Shown here piece by piece: positions 53,588 to 63,002 of a DNA stretch of 64,000 bases. Position numbers and translations under genes: made by a program. The notes beneath the pieces are model-generated. The model was not told the DNA's origin. It saw only the letters and a list, made by a program, of their open reading frames with translations, and searched no databases. The first letter of the stretch is position 1, and each line of letters opens with the position of its first letter. Source of the stretch: Pseudomonas mohnii (GTDB lineage Bacteria; Pseudomonadota; Gammaproteobacteria; Pseudomonadales; Pseudomonadaceae); contig NZ_FNRV01000001.1 of the NCBI RefSeq assembly GCF_900105115.1, positions 2,042,001 through 2,106,000 on the forward strand. Reading direction: 5' to 3'.

Positions 53588-55285
53588 TTAGGCGGCGTTC
53601 TTCGCCTTGATCTTCTTCAACTCTTCATCACGCAACTCGCGACGCAGGATCTTGCCAACGTTGGTGGTCGGCAATGCATCGCGAAACTCCACGGAGCGCG
53701 GCACCTTGTAGCCGGTGACGTTGGCGCGCATGTGCTCCATTACCTGCTCCTTGGTCAGCGTCACGCCTGGCTTGGCGACGATGAAGATCTTGATCGCCTC
53801 CCCCGATTTCTCGTCCGGAATGCCGATGGCCGCGCATTGCAACACGCCCGGCAAGGTTGCCAGTACATCTTCGAGTTCATTCGGGTAAACGTTGAAACCG
53901 GACACCAGGATCATGTCTTTCTTGCGATCGACAATGCGCATGTAGCCATCCGGCTGGATCAGCGCGATGTCCCCGGTCTTCAACCAGCCTTCGCTGTCGA
54001 GGATTTCATCGGTGGCGTCCTGACGCTGCCAGTAGCCCTTCATGACCTGCGGACCTTTCACGCACAGTTCGCCGATTTCGCCCATTGGCTGTTCAACACC
54101 GGCATCGTCGATGACTTTGCACAGGGTCGATGGCACCGGAATGCCGATGGTGCCGATCTGAATGTTCTGGATCGGGTTGACCGTCGCCACCGGGCTGGTT
54201 TCGGTCATGCCGTAACCTTCGCAGATGGCGCAACCGGTGACGGCTTTCCAGCGCTCGGCCGCCGCCAGTTGCAGGGCCATGCCGCCGGACAAGGTCACTT
54301 TCAGCGCCGAGAAGTCCAGCTTGCGGAAGCCTTCGTTATTGCACAGGGCCACGAACAGAGTGTTGAGGCCGACGAAACCGCTGAACTTCCACTTCGACAG
54401 CTCCTTGACCATCGCCGGCAAGTCGCGCGGGTTGCTGATCAGGATGTTGTGGTTGCCGATCAGCATCATCGCCATGCAGTGAAAGGTGAAGGCATAGATG
54501 TGGTACAGCGGCAGCGGCGTGATCAGGATCTCGCAACCTTCATTGAGGTTGGAGCCCATGAGTGCCTTGCACTGCAGCATGTTCGCCACCAGGTTGCGGT
54601 GGGTCAGCATGGCGCCCTTGGCCACGCCGGTGGTGCCGCCGGTGTATTGCAGCACCGCCACGTCACTGCTGGCCGGGCTGGCTTCCGCCACTGGCTGACC
54701 ATGCCCCTTGCTCAATACGTCATTGAACTTGACGGCTTTTGGCAGGTGGTACGCCGGGACCATCTTCTTCACGTATTTGATGACGCTATTGATCAGCAGG
54801 CGCTTGAGCGGTGGCAGCAGGTCGGCCACTTCGGTGACGATCACGTGCTTGACGCCGGTTTTCGGCACGACGGTCTCGGCCAGGTGCGCCATATTGGCCA
54901 GGCACACCAAGGCCTTGGCACCGGAATCGTTGAACTGGTGTTCCATTTCCCGCGCGGTGTACAGCGGGTTGGTATTGACCACGATCAAGCCCGCGCGGAT
55001 GGCACCAAAGACGGCAATCGGGTATTGCAGCACGTTGGGCAGTTGCACGGCGATTCGATCGCCGGGCTGCAAATCGGTATGCTGTTGCAGGTAAGCCGCA
55101 AAGGCACCGGACAATTCGTACAGTTCACCGTACGTGATTGTCTTGCCCAGGTTGCTGAACGCCGGCTTGTTGGCGAAGCGATGGCAGGATTGCTTCAACA
55201 CTGCCTGAATATTCGGGTACTCGTCTGGATTGATGTCGGCAGCAACTCCAGCTGGGTACTTATCCTTCCAAAAGTCTTCGTTCAT
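53588..55285 (-). CDS. fadD1: Long-chain fatty-acid-CoA ligase FadD1
   Basis: A 565-residue AMP-forming acyl-CoA synthetase. LQYTGGTTGVAKGAMLTHRN (about 213-232) is the P-loop, YGMTETSPVATVNP (about 360) the adenylate-binding motif, and DRKKDMILVSGFNVYPNELEDVLATL (about 455-480) the hinge/fatty-acid signature. It activates exogenous fatty acids for beta-oxidation. It is the second of two paralogues, in the same relative order as PA3299-PA3300 in P. aeruginosa as I recall. GAGGAG precedes the ATG. Confidence 0.93.
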   Translation of the reverse strand: MNEDFWKDKYPAGVAADINPDEYPNIQAVLKQSCHRFANKPAFSNLGKTITYGELYELSGAFAAYLQQHTDLQPGDRIAVQLPNVLQYPIAVFGAIRAGLIVVNTNPLYTAREMEHQFNDSGAKALVCLANMAHLAETVVPKTGVKHVIVTEVADLLPPLKRLLINSVIKYVKKMVPAYHLPKAVKFNDVLSKGHGQPVAEASPASSDVAVLQYTGGTTGVAKGAMLTHRNLVANMLQCKALMGSNLNEGCEILITPLPLYHIYAFTFHCMAMMLIGNHNILISNPRDLPAMVKELSKWKFSGFVGLNTLFVALCNNEGFRKLDFSALKVTLSGGMALQLAAAERWKAVTGCAICEGYGMTETSPVATVNPIQNIQIGTIGIPVPSTLCKVIDDAGVEQPMGEIGELCVKGPQVMKGYWQRQDATDEILDSEGWLKTGDIALIQPDGYMRIVDRKKDMILVSGFNVYPNELEDVLATLPGVLQCAAIGIPDEKSGEAIKIFIVAKPGVTLTKEQVMEHMRANVTGYKVPRSVEFRDALPTTNVGKILRRELRDEELKKIKAKNAA

Positions 55286-55512
55286 GGAAGCCCACTCCTC
55301 AGCAACGCGAATTCAGCACCGCATTTGATGCGATTATTATTGGTGTGATTATTGGTGAGTCTGGCTTTTTACAAGGCCGAGAAGTCACAAAGCGCGCCGA
55401 GAGTAGCAGCTTTGCCAAGGGTCGACTAGAGCCAAAAGCGGCCTCTACGGTCACTTTTGTGACTCAAGAATGACAAGCGGTCATTTTAGAGTAAAGATTC
55501 TATAAAGCGCTG

Positions 55513-55641
55513 AAAGCCCCGAAAACCGGGGCTTAAATCAATGTAGGAGCGAGCCTACTCGCGAAAAACTGGAGACCGCCGCGGGGCATCTGGTTCTACG
55601 CGTCATCGTTCAAGACAATCGCGAGCAAGCTCGCTCCTACA
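55513..55641. repeat. Terminator-like hairpin and REPIN between fadD2 and fadD1
   Basis: The 387-base gap contains AAAGCCCCGAAAACCGGGGCTT at 55513-55534, a stem with a short T-run on the minus strand, and a REP pair at 55541-55641 (TGTAGGAGCGAGCCTACTCG and CGCGAGCAAGCTCGCTCCTA). This separates the two ligases transcriptionally. I see nothing else in the gap except AT-rich sequence that probably carries the fadD1 promoter at 55286-55500. Confidence 0.8.
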
Positions 55642-55672
55642 CCGATCCACGCAAAGCGCGGCCATTCATCGA

Positions 55673-57361
55673 TCAAGCGATATCACGCAACTCCCGTCGC
55701 AAGATCTTGCCCACCGGCGTCATTGGCAACGACTCACGCAACACGATGTGCTTGGGCACTTTGTACGCCGTGAAGTTTTCCTTGCAGTACGCCTTCAGCT
55801 CTTCAAGGCTGACTCCCGCTTCACGGGCCACCACAAACAACTTCACCGCTTCGCCCGAGCGCTCGTCCGGCACCCCGATGACCGCGCAGTTGGCGACTTT
55901 CGGGTGGGCCATGACCACGTCTTCAATCTCGTTCGGGTACACGTTGAAACCCGAGACGATGATCATGTCCTTCTTGCGATCGACGATACGCACAAACCCG
56001 TCCGGGTCGATCACGGCAATGTCGCCGGACTTGAACCAGCCCTCGGCATCCAGCACTTCTTCGGTGGCTTCGGGCTTCTGCCAGTAGCCCTTCATGATCT
56101 GCGGGCCTTTGATGCACAGCTCGCCGCGCTCGCCCAACGGCTGCTCGACGCCTTCATCGTTGATGACCTTCAGCGTGGTGCCCGGCACCGGCAAGCCAAC
56201 CGTGCCGATGCGCGACTGGTCGCCATACGGGTTGGTGCAGGCCACGGGCGAGGTTTCCGTCAGGCCGTAGCCTTCAGTGATGCGGCAACCGGTCATTTGC
56301 TCCCAGCGCTCGGCGGTGGCCTTGACCAGTGCGGTGCCGCCGGAGTTGGTGAGCTTGAGGCTGGAGAAATCCAGGGTCTTGAAATCCGGGTGATCCATCA
56401 ACGCGACAAACAGCGTGTTGAGCCCCAGCAATGCCGAGAACCGCCAGTTTTTCAGCTCCTTGATAAAGCCGCCGATGTCCCGTGGATTGGTGATCAGCAC
56501 GTTGTGGTTGCCGGTCACCATCATGCACATGCAGTTCGCCGTGAAGGCATAGATGTGGTAAAGCGGCAGCGGCGCGATCATCACTTCCTGTCCTTCGCGC
56601 AGCAGTGGGTGGCCGTCGACAGCGGTCTGACTGAGACAGGCCCGCGCCTGCTGCATATTGGCCACCAGGTTACCGTGGGTCAGCATCGCGCCCTTGGCCA
56701 GGCCGGTGGTGCCACCGGTGTATTGCAGCACCGCGATGTCATCGAGGCCGGCGTTCAACGGCTTGATCCCCAGGCCCTGGCCCAGGCGCAGTGCACTCTT
56801 GAAGGAAATCGCCTGGGGCAAGTGATAGGCCGGGACCATTTTCTTGACCTTGCTTACCATGGTATTGACCAGCCAGCCCTTGGCGGCGGGCATCAGGTCG
56901 CCCATCTTCGCTTCGATCAGGTACTGCAGGTCGGTATCGGGCAGCACTTCCTGGACTTTCTGCCCGAACATGTTCAGGTACACCAGCGCCCGGGCACCGG
57001 AGTCCTTGAACTGATGACGCATTTCCCGCGCGGTGTACAGCGGGTTGGTGTTGACCACGATCAACCCGGCGCGCAATGCGCCGAACACGGCGATCGGGTA
57101 ATGCAGGACGTTGGGCATCTGCACCGCGATGCGATCCCCCGGCACCAGGTCGGTGTGGGCTTGCAGGTAACCGGCGAAGGCGGCGCTGTAGCGTTCCAGC
57201 TCAGCGTAGGTCAGGGTGACACCCATATTGCTGAACGCCGGGCGATCCGCAAACTTCTTGCAGGAACGTTCGAACACCTCGATCACCGACTTATAGGCGC
57301 CCGTATCAATGTCCAGGGGCACACCGGTCGGGCGTTTGTCATTCCAGAAATCAGGTTGCAT
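55673..57361 (-). CDS. fadD2: Long-chain fatty-acid-CoA ligase FadD2
   Basis: A 562-residue paralogue of the previous gene. LQYTGGTTGLAKGAMLTHGN, YGLTETSPVACTNP and DRKKDMIIVSGFNVYPNEIEDVVMAHP carry the same three motifs. It differs from FadD1 in the acyl-binding tunnel and linker segments, so chain-length preference may differ. GAGG is eight bases before the ATG at 57361. Confidence 0.93.
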   Translation of the reverse strand: MQPDFWNDKRPTGVPLDIDTGAYKSVIEVFERSCKKFADRPAFSNMGVTLTYAELERYSAAFAGYLQAHTDLVPGDRIAVQMPNVLHYPIAVFGALRAGLIVVNTNPLYTAREMRHQFKDSGARALVYLNMFGQKVQEVLPDTDLQYLIEAKMGDLMPAAKGWLVNTMVSKVKKMVPAYHLPQAISFKSALRLGQGLGIKPLNAGLDDIAVLQYTGGTTGLAKGAMLTHGNLVANMQQARACLSQTAVDGHPLLREGQEVMIAPLPLYHIYAFTANCMCMMVTGNHNVLITNPRDIGGFIKELKNWRFSALLGLNTLFVALMDHPDFKTLDFSSLKLTNSGGTALVKATAERWEQMTGCRITEGYGLTETSPVACTNPYGDQSRIGTVGLPVPGTTLKVINDEGVEQPLGERGELCIKGPQIMKGYWQKPEATEEVLDAEGWFKSGDIAVIDPDGFVRIVDRKKDMIIVSGFNVYPNEIEDVVMAHPKVANCAVIGVPDERSGEAVKLFVVAREAGVSLEELKAYCKENFTAYKVPKHIVLRESLPMTPVGKILRRELRDIA

Positions 57362-57611
57362 TGTTCTTGTCCTCTTTACCTGAACCTATCCGGGCCACTT
57401 TTCTGTCTCTGTCATTTCTTAAAAGCAGAAAGCGAAAAGCGGAGCTTCACGGACACTAGCAGCTATGTCGAATCAGGCAAATACGCGCACGATCGTCATA
57501 GATCGTGTGAATCTTCGTCCCATGGCGTGAGCAGATCAGACGCCCGACGCAGGATGCGCTATACACTTGGGTTGCAAGCCGCAAGTACCATGCCCCAGCA
57601 AAGGAAACGCC

Positions 57612-58556
57612 ATGATCCACGACACTTTCTGGCTGACCACCAGCGATCACAGCCGTCTCTTCGTCAACCAGTGGCTACCGGCAGGCAGTCTCAAGGCATT
57701 GATTTTGCTGGCTCATGGCATGGCGGAACACAGCGGGCGGTATACGCGTCTGGCGGAAAAACTCTGCGAACAGGGTTACGGCGTGTATGCGCCGGATTTG
57801 CGCGGACATGGCAAAACTGCCGAAAACGGGACCCTCGGTCATTTCGCCGATAGCGATGGCTGGAGCAAAGTGGTGGGTGATCTGGCGTGCCTCAACCAGC
57901 ACATCGGCCAGCAGCATCCCGACATGCCGATTGTGCTGCTCGGTCACAGCATGGGCAGCTACATTGCCCAGGCTTATTTGCTGCATCACAGTGCCAGCCT
58001 GCATGGGGCAATTCTCAGTGGATCGAATTTCCAGCCCGTTGCGCTTTATCGCGCGGCGCGGCAAATCGCCCGGTTCGAACGCCTGCGCCAAGGCCCCAAG
58101 GGCCGCAGCGCCCTGATCGAATGGTTGTCATTCGGCTCGTTCAACAAGAAGTTCAAACCGGCGCGTACCCGGTTCGACTGGCTCAGCCGCGATCCGAAGG
58201 AGGTCGACTTGTACGCCAACGATCCGCTCTGCGGCTTCCGTTGCACCAATCAGCTGTGGATCGATTTGCTCGGCGGGTTGCAGCAAATCAGCAAAGCGTC
58301 CAATCTCGCTCAGATCGATCCGGGCCTGCCGTTGCTGGTGATTGGCGGCGAATGTGATCCGGTGAGCGAAGGCAAACGTCTGACAGATCTGGCCAATGCC
58401 TTGCGCAAGGCCGGCAGCCAGAGCCTGCAACTGACTATTTACCCGCAGGCGCGGCATGAACTGTTCAATGAAAGCAACCGCGATGAAGTGACCGCCGATG
58501 TGCTGGCCTGGATCGCCCAGGTCTTGAGCCATCGTCGTCCACACCGAGCCGAATAG
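57612..58556 (+). CDS. Alpha/beta hydrolase, monoacylglycerol lipase-like
   Basis: A 314-residue serine hydrolase. LILLAHGMAEHSGRYTRLAEKLCEQGYGVYAPDLRGHGKT (about 30-69) is the oxyanion and DLRGHG region, and VLLGHSMGSYIAQAYLL carries the nucleophile Ser (GHSMG, about residue 115). GECDPVSEGK and ARHELFNE supply the Asp and His of the triad. It resembles lysophospholipase L2/monoacylglycerol lipase. It is divergent from fadD2 and 41 bases upstream of phaJ1, in the same order as PA3301-PA3302. It probably releases fatty acids for the adjacent ligases. Confidence 0.88.
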   Translation: MIHDTFWLTTSDHSRLFVNQWLPAGSLKALILLAHGMAEHSGRYTRLAEKLCEQGYGVYAPDLRGHGKTAENGTLGHFADSDGWSKVVGDLACLNQHIGQQHPDMPIVLLGHSMGSYIAQAYLLHHSASLHGAILSGSNFQPVALYRAARQIARFERLRQGPKGRSALIEWLSFGSFNKKFKPARTRFDWLSRDPKEVDLYANDPLCGFRCTNQLWIDLLGGLQQISKASNLAQIDPGLPLLVIGGECDPVSEGKRLTDLANALRKAGSQSLQLTIYPQARHELFNESNRDEVTADVLAWIAQVLSHRRPHRAE

Positions 58557-58597
58557 TTTTTTGTGAATTTTTTTATTCGTCACAGGAATTGAGACAG

Positions 58598-59068
58598 ATG
58601 ACCCAGGTTACCAACACCCCTTACGAAGCCCTTGAAGTCGGCCAGACCGCCAGCTTCAGCAAGACCGTCGAAGAGCGCGACATCCAGTTGTTCGCCGCGA
58701 TGTCGGGCGACCACAATCCGGTACACCTGGACGCCGAATACGCCGCCAGCACCATGTTCAAGGAACGTATCGCCCACGGCATGTTCAGCGGCGCGCTGAT
58801 CAGTGCGGCAGTGGCTTGCGAGTTGCCCGGGCCGGGCACGATTTATATCGGTCAACAGATGAGCTTTCAGAAGCCGGTGAAAATTGGCGACACCCTGACC
58901 GTGCGTCTGGAGATTCTCGAAAAGCTGCCGAAGTTTCGGGTGCGCATTGCCACCCGCGTGTTCAACCAGCGTGATGAACTGGTAGTGGATGGCGAAGCGG
59001 AAATTCTGGCGCCGCGCAAACAGCAGAGCGTGACCCTGACCGAGTTGCCGGCCATCAGCATCGGTTGA
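58598..59068 (+). CDS. phaJ1: (R)-specific enoyl-CoA hydratase PhaJ1
   Basis: A 156-residue MaoC-like hydratase. ERDIQLFAAMSGDHNPVHLDAEYAASTMFKERIAHGMFSGALISAAV contains the catalytic Asp/His hot-dog-fold motif (D-x4-H). The length and the LPAISIG C-terminus match PhaJ1 of P. aeruginosa. It converts trans-2-enoyl-CoA from beta-oxidation to (R)-3-hydroxyacyl-CoA, a precursor of medium-chain polyhydroxyalkanoate. It is co-oriented with the hydrolase and next to the two acyl-CoA ligases. Confidence 0.9.
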   Translation: MTQVTNTPYEALEVGQTASFSKTVEERDIQLFAAMSGDHNPVHLDAEYAASTMFKERIAHGMFSGALISAAVACELPGPGTIYIGQQMSFQKPVKIGDTLTVRLEILEKLPKFRVRIATRVFNQRDELVVDGEAEILAPRKQQSVTLTELPAISIG

Positions 59069-59079
59069 TCCACCCCTGA

Positions 59080-59113
59080 CCCGTGGCGAGGGAGCTTGCT
59101 CCCTCGCCACGGG
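59080..59113. terminator. Perfect palindrome between phaJ1 and the efflux operon
   Basis: CCCGTGGCGAGGGAGC and GCTCCCTCGCCACGGG form a 16-bp perfect stem with a TT loop. It is a second REP family, different from the GAGCGAGC type, and may terminate both convergent transcripts. Confidence 0.8.
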
Positions 59114-59119
59114 CACAAT

Positions 59120-59983
59120 CTAGCGCGCACCCTCCTGCACCTGCACGCTCGCCGTCATCCCCGCACTCAGATTCAGCCCTTCGGGCACGTGGTCCAGTTT
59201 GATCCGCACCGGAATCCGTTGCGCCAGCCTGACCCAGTTGAAGGTCGGCTCCACTTCCGCCAGCAATTGACCATCAGGCGTCGTATTGCGATCGGTAATC
59301 CCGCGGCTGATGCTTTCCACATGTCCCTGCAACGCCTCCCCGGCGCTCATCAACCAGACCTTCACCGGATCGCCGACGCGAATCCGCGGCAGTTTGGTTT
59401 CTTCGAAATATGCCTGCACATAGAAGGTCGAATCGTCGATCAACGCCATGACCGATTGCCCGGCATTCACATAATTGCCTTCGGCCAGGCGCAGGTTGGT
59501 GATATGGCCATTGCGCGGCGCGTAGACCTGGCTGCGGTCCAGATTGATTTGTGCCATCTTGGCTTCGGCCTGGGCTTCACGCAGTTCGCCACGGGCAATG
59601 CCCGCGTTGATTTGCGCGTTTTCACGCAGTTCGGCGCTGATCGCTTGCGGCCCGAGGCTGGCGCGACGGCTGGCTTCGCGCTCGCGTAGATTGAGTTGTT
59701 GCTGACGGGTCTGCACCACCGCCAGGGCCTTTTCCAGCGCGGCTTCGAAACGGTCACGGTCGATACTCAACAACAGGTCGCCGGCCTTCACCTGCTGGTT
59801 GTCATACGCCTTGAGTTCACGCACCCAACCCGACACGTCCGGGGAAATCACCACCACATCGGCACGAATTCGCGCGTCGCGAGTCCAGGGCGTGAGCATG
59901 TAGTACTGCCATAAATGGAACCCGGCAAAAATCGCCACCGCCACCAGACACAGGGTTACCGCGACACGTACGGAGGTACGCAT
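59120..59983 (-). CDS. AaeA-like periplasmic adaptor (HlyD family)
   Basis: A 287-residue membrane fusion protein: one N-terminal helix (about 5-25), then a split lipoyl-like domain (IRADVVVISPDVSGWVRELKAYDNQQVKAGDLLLSID and YAPRNGHITNLRLAEGNYVNAGQSVMALID) around a coiled coil. It bridges the inner-membrane pump to the outer membrane in the AaeXAB-type system, which exports hydroxylated aromatic acids in E. coli. It starts at ATG 59983 behind AGGAG. It is ten bases after the DUF1656 gene. Confidence 0.88.
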   Translation of the reverse strand: MRTSVRVAVTLCLVAVAIFAGFHLWQYYMLTPWTRDARIRADVVVISPDVSGWVRELKAYDNQQVKAGDLLLSIDRDRFEAALEKALAVVQTRQQQLNLREREASRRASLGPQAISAELRENAQINAGIARGELREAQAEAKMAQINLDRSQVYAPRNGHITNLRLAEGNYVNAGQSVMALIDDSTFYVQAYFEETKLPRIRVGDPVKVWLMSAGEALQGHVESISRGITDRNTTPDGQLLAEVEPTFNWVRLAQRIPVRIKLDHVPEGLNLSAGMTASVQVQEGAR

Positions 59984-59993
59984 ATTCAACTCC

Positions 59994-60200
59994 TTATAAG
60001 GGACCGAGGACGAAGGTAATCACGGTCAATACACAGACGTACAAGGCGCAATCAAACAATGCTTCATGCCAGATCCAGCGGCTCACCGGGGTCAACCGCA
60101 ACAACAGGCGCAAAGCGCCGGTCACCAGCAACGCCAGCACCACATAAATCAGAAACGGGCTGAGCAGTACCCCGCCCACCGACCACTCACGCAAGCCCAT
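59994..60200 (-). CDS. AaeX-like small membrane protein (DUF1656)
   Basis: A 68-residue two-helix membrane protein. LREWSVGGVLLSPFLIYVVLALLVTGALRLLLRLTPVSRWIWHEALFDCALYVCVLTVITFVL has the DUF1656 pattern (P..Y......, WH.ALF). In this family it always lies between the FUSC pump and the HlyD adaptor. Its ATG at 60200 overlaps the end of the FUSC gene by 14 bases. Confidence 0.9.
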   Translation of the reverse strand: MGLREWSVGGVLLSPFLIYVVLALLVTGALRLLLRLTPVSRWIWHEALFDCALYVCVLTVITFVLGPL

Positions 60201-62175
60201 CGACGTCCTCCTGCTGGCGGCACCAGGCACGCCAGCTGTTTTGCAATTGCAGCACCGCGCCCTGGGCCAGCTTCACCGCGTCATCGGGGGGCAAGGCGTA
60301 CAAGGATTGCAGCAAGGCTTGGCTCGGCTCGGCCAACGCTTCGGCGCGACTGCCAGCCGGACCTTGTTGCAGGACTTTTTCCAGGTGCTCCAGGTATTGC
60401 CGTTGCGGTGCGGTCAGCGGCACCTGCGCCACTGCCAGGCTCAAGCGCAGGTGCAACAATTCATCGCCGATATCCAGGCCGAGCAAGCCATCGTCCCAGC
60501 GACTGCGTGCTGGCTCCGGCAGCTCCGGATAAAGCCGCGCCAATTGCAGCAAACGGTCGGCCATGCGTCCGCCGAACCAGCTCTCGGCGCCGGCAAGATT
60601 GCGCCGGGTCAGGCGTACCAGGTCGCCAAGGGTCGCGGCCAACAGGCGTCGAGCATGCCAGGTCGGGTTGCGCAGGATCAGTAAATGAAACGCCAGCACC
60701 GCCGCACCGACGCCTATCACCATGGCTTGTGCACTGTTGAAAAACACGGCGACGTCGAACTTCATCTGATTCAACGGCGCCACCAGCACAATGAAGTGCA
60801 GGCAGAACGAAGTCGCCGTGGCGCCAATCTGCGGTTTGGCCATGCCCAGCGCTCCGAAAAACAATGGCACGCCCAAGCCCAGACAGAGCATCGCGAAACT
60901 GCTCCATTGCGGCAGCAGAATCTGTCCGACGATAAACGCCACCGGAAGGGCCAGAAAAATCCCGCGCATGAAACTCATGCCGATCTGCGCGCCGTTCTCG
61001 CGGCTGGCGAACAGGCTGCACACCACACACGTCAGCAATAGCGCCCCGGCCGCGGCGGGCCATGCCGTCGCGAGCCAGAAACACGAAACCACCAGAAAGG
61101 CCAGCGCGCTGCGGGCACCGAACACCAGCGCCAGGGACAGGTCACGGTGTGGGGTCAGGGATCTTGGCGGGTCGAGGGACTCCCCCCCCTGCTCCACCGC
61201 TTGCAACGCGGTACCGGCCGCCAGCGCGGTGTCCATCAACAAGGTCAACCGCACCAGGCAGTAACTTTGCGCGGAGCTGATATGCCGCGCATGGGACGCC
61301 TCCAGCAAGCGTGGGCGCAAGGCTTGCAACGGCGCGGGATCGCCGCTGCCGAGCGCTTCCTGGACTTCGTGCATCCAGGGCGATAATTGCGCCGACTCCT
61401 GTGGCTCCAACTGCTTCCACTGACGACGAACCGAACGGGCGATGCGCAGCAACATCAACAACTTCTGGCTCAGACCGCTGATGGCCCGCGCACGTTGCCG
61501 GCCGCGACGGCCTTCGAACCAGGCGTGTTCGCGCTGGGCGTCTACCGCGACGATTCTGCCGAGGATTTCCAGCAAGTCCTTGCGCGCCTGGCCATCGCCG
61601 GCCAGGGTCGCCCGCGCGGCGTTCATACCGCTGCGCCAGGCCGCACGGGCCTGATCGGCCAGTTGCAGCTCGACCCGCATCGGCCAGAGCAAGGCACTGC
61701 TGGCCGTGGCACAGACAATCCCCAGGCAAATTTCCGTGCATCGCGCCACGGCCTGATCGAACACTGTCAGCGGATGGGCAATGGCCGGCAAAGCAATGAT
61801 CGCCACCGTGTACCCGGCCAGCACAAATGAATAAGACCAGGCGCTGCGCAGCAGGGTCGAACTCGCCGTACACAGTCCGAGCCACAGCGCCAGGGCCAAC
61901 AGGAACAACCACGGCGTCTGGGCGAAAGCGCCCATGAACACCACCGACATGATCGTCCCGATCAATGTGCCCAACAGCCGCGCCAGGCCCTTTTGTAGCA
62001 CCATGCCGGACAATGGCTGCGCCACGATGAACGCCGTCATCAGCGCCCAGGCCGGTTGCTCCAGCCCCCAGCGCAGGGCCAGCCACAGTGCCAGGCCTCC
62101 GCCGATCAGGGTCTTGATCGCGAATTGCACGGCACGCAGGTCAGGCGCCAATAAAGCCTGGAAAGTGATGGGCAC
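60187..62175 (-). CDS. FUSC family efflux pump (AaeB-like)
   Basis: A 662-residue inner-membrane protein with two blocks of about six helices each (about 15-170 and 350-500) separated by a cytoplasmic helical domain. IKTLIGGGLALWLALRWGLEQPAWALMTAFIVAQPLSGMVLQKGLARLLGTLIGT matches the fusaric-acid-resistance/AaeB family. It would drive efflux of aromatic acids or fusaric acid-like compounds. It is first in the three-gene operon; no LysR (AaeR-type) regulator is adjacent. Confidence 0.9.
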   Translation of the reverse strand: MPITFQALLAPDLRAVQFAIKTLIGGGLALWLALRWGLEQPAWALMTAFIVAQPLSGMVLQKGLARLLGTLIGTIMSVVFMGAFAQTPWLFLLALALWLGLCTASSTLLRSAWSYSFVLAGYTVAIIALPAIAHPLTVFDQAVARCTEICLGIVCATASSALLWPMRVELQLADQARAAWRSGMNAARATLAGDGQARKDLLEILGRIVAVDAQREHAWFEGRRGRQRARAISGLSQKLLMLLRIARSVRRQWKQLEPQESAQLSPWMHEVQEALGSGDPAPLQALRPRLLEASHARHISSAQSYCLVRLTLLMDTALAAGTALQAVEQGGESLDPPRSLTPHRDLSLALVFGARSALAFLVVSCFWLATAWPAAAGALLLTCVVCSLFASRENGAQIGMSFMRGIFLALPVAFIVGQILLPQWSSFAMLCLGLGVPLFFGALGMAKPQIGATATSFCLHFIVLVAPLNQMKFDVAVFFNSAQAMVIGVGAAVLAFHLLILRNPTWHARRLLAATLGDLVRLTRRNLAGAESWFGGRMADRLLQLARLYPELPEPARSRWDDGLLGLDIGDELLHLRLSLAVAQVPLTAPQRQYLEHLEKVLQQGPAGSRAEALAEPSQALLQSLYALPPDDAVKLAQGAVLQLQNSWRAWCRQQEDVDGLA

Positions 62176-62285
62176 GAAAGGGACTCTTGGAAAGACGATT
62201 TAACGATAGACGGCTTCAGTGAAAACTTGAGAAACAAATTATTAGCTAGCTATCGATGTCCCGTCCAGCGCTAATTCACAGGCAC

Positions 62286-62314
62286 AAAAAAACGCCAGAC
62301 TGGCTGGCGTTTTT
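62286..62314. terminator. Terminator after the PA2169-like gene
   Basis: AAAAAAACGCCAG, a short loop and CTGGCGTTTTT form a strong stem with T-run on the minus strand, 17 bases past the stop of the gene at 62331. Confidence 0.88.
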
Positions 62315-62330
62315 GACAGCAAACGTACGC

Positions 62331-62798
62331 TTACGAGCGTGCGCGTGCCTGGTTACGCAGGACTTTCACTTGATCGTGATTGCGTTGCACGCCGTGGTAC
62401 TGACGCTCAACGAGGTCGCGAATGCCTACCAGGTTATGCTTGTTGATTTTTTCCATGGCGTCTCGGTATGCCTTCAGCGCATGGTCTTCGCCACGCTCGG
62501 CTTCATTGAGCACCGCTTCTTCGTCCTTGCCGGTGAACATCGACTTCACATCAACCCAGCGACGGTGCAAGTCACCACTGACACTGGTGGAGGTTTCCGG
62601 ATCGCCGCCCATGGAACGAACCGCACTTTGCAGTTCAGAAGCCGCCGTGGCGCACTCTGCGGAACGTTGCACGAACAGGGTTTTGAGTTCAGGGTGTTTG
62701 ATGTCTTCAGCGCAAGTCTTGAACCCTTCCTGACCGTCCTTGCTGGTTTCAATCAGGTCGTTGAGTACAGAAATCGCTTCTTTATTCATGTCAGTCAT
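62331..62798 (-). CDS. PA2169-like four-helix-bundle protein (DUF2383)
   Basis: A 155-residue ferritin-like protein. ISVLNDLIETSKDGQEGFKTCAEDIKHPELKTLFVQRSAECATAASELQSAVRSMGGDPETSTSVSGDLHRRWVDVKSMFTGKDEEAVLNEAERGEDHALKAYRDAM is the DUF2383/PA2169 family text. The E...H/E pattern hints at a metal-binding helix bundle, and a stress role is only suggested. It is a single gene with its own terminator. Confidence 0.9.
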   Translation of the reverse strand: MTDMNKEAISVLNDLIETSKDGQEGFKTCAEDIKHPELKTLFVQRSAECATAASELQSAVRSMGGDPETSTSVSGDLHRRWVDVKSMFTGKDEEAVLNEAERGEDHALKAYRDAMEKINKHNLVGIRDLVERQYHGVQRNHDQVKVLRNQARARS

Positions 62799-63002
62799 TT
62801 TTCAATTCCTTGCGGGTGGATGAAAGTTGCAATAGGTGTTGCACCTCGCATGCCAGCTTTCTATCGACCAATTACTCCTTGTATTTCAAGTAGTTATGAA
62901 TATCGGTTAAATCTGTATCCGTTTCTTTTGCATGATCTGTCATTTGGCCTGCATGCAGAATGCCTGTATTTTCCAGACTGATTGAATCCAGGCGATTGAT
63001 TG

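Noticed and set aside
53732..55348. 538-residue plus-strand ORF opposite fadD1
   Set aside because: Antisense frame with no protein-like motifs; the minus-strand gene is clear.
55748..57853. 701-residue plus-strand ORF opposite fadD2
   Set aside because: Antisense shadow caused by GC-rich codon bias; the minus-strand frame encodes a full AMP-dependent ligase with all motifs.
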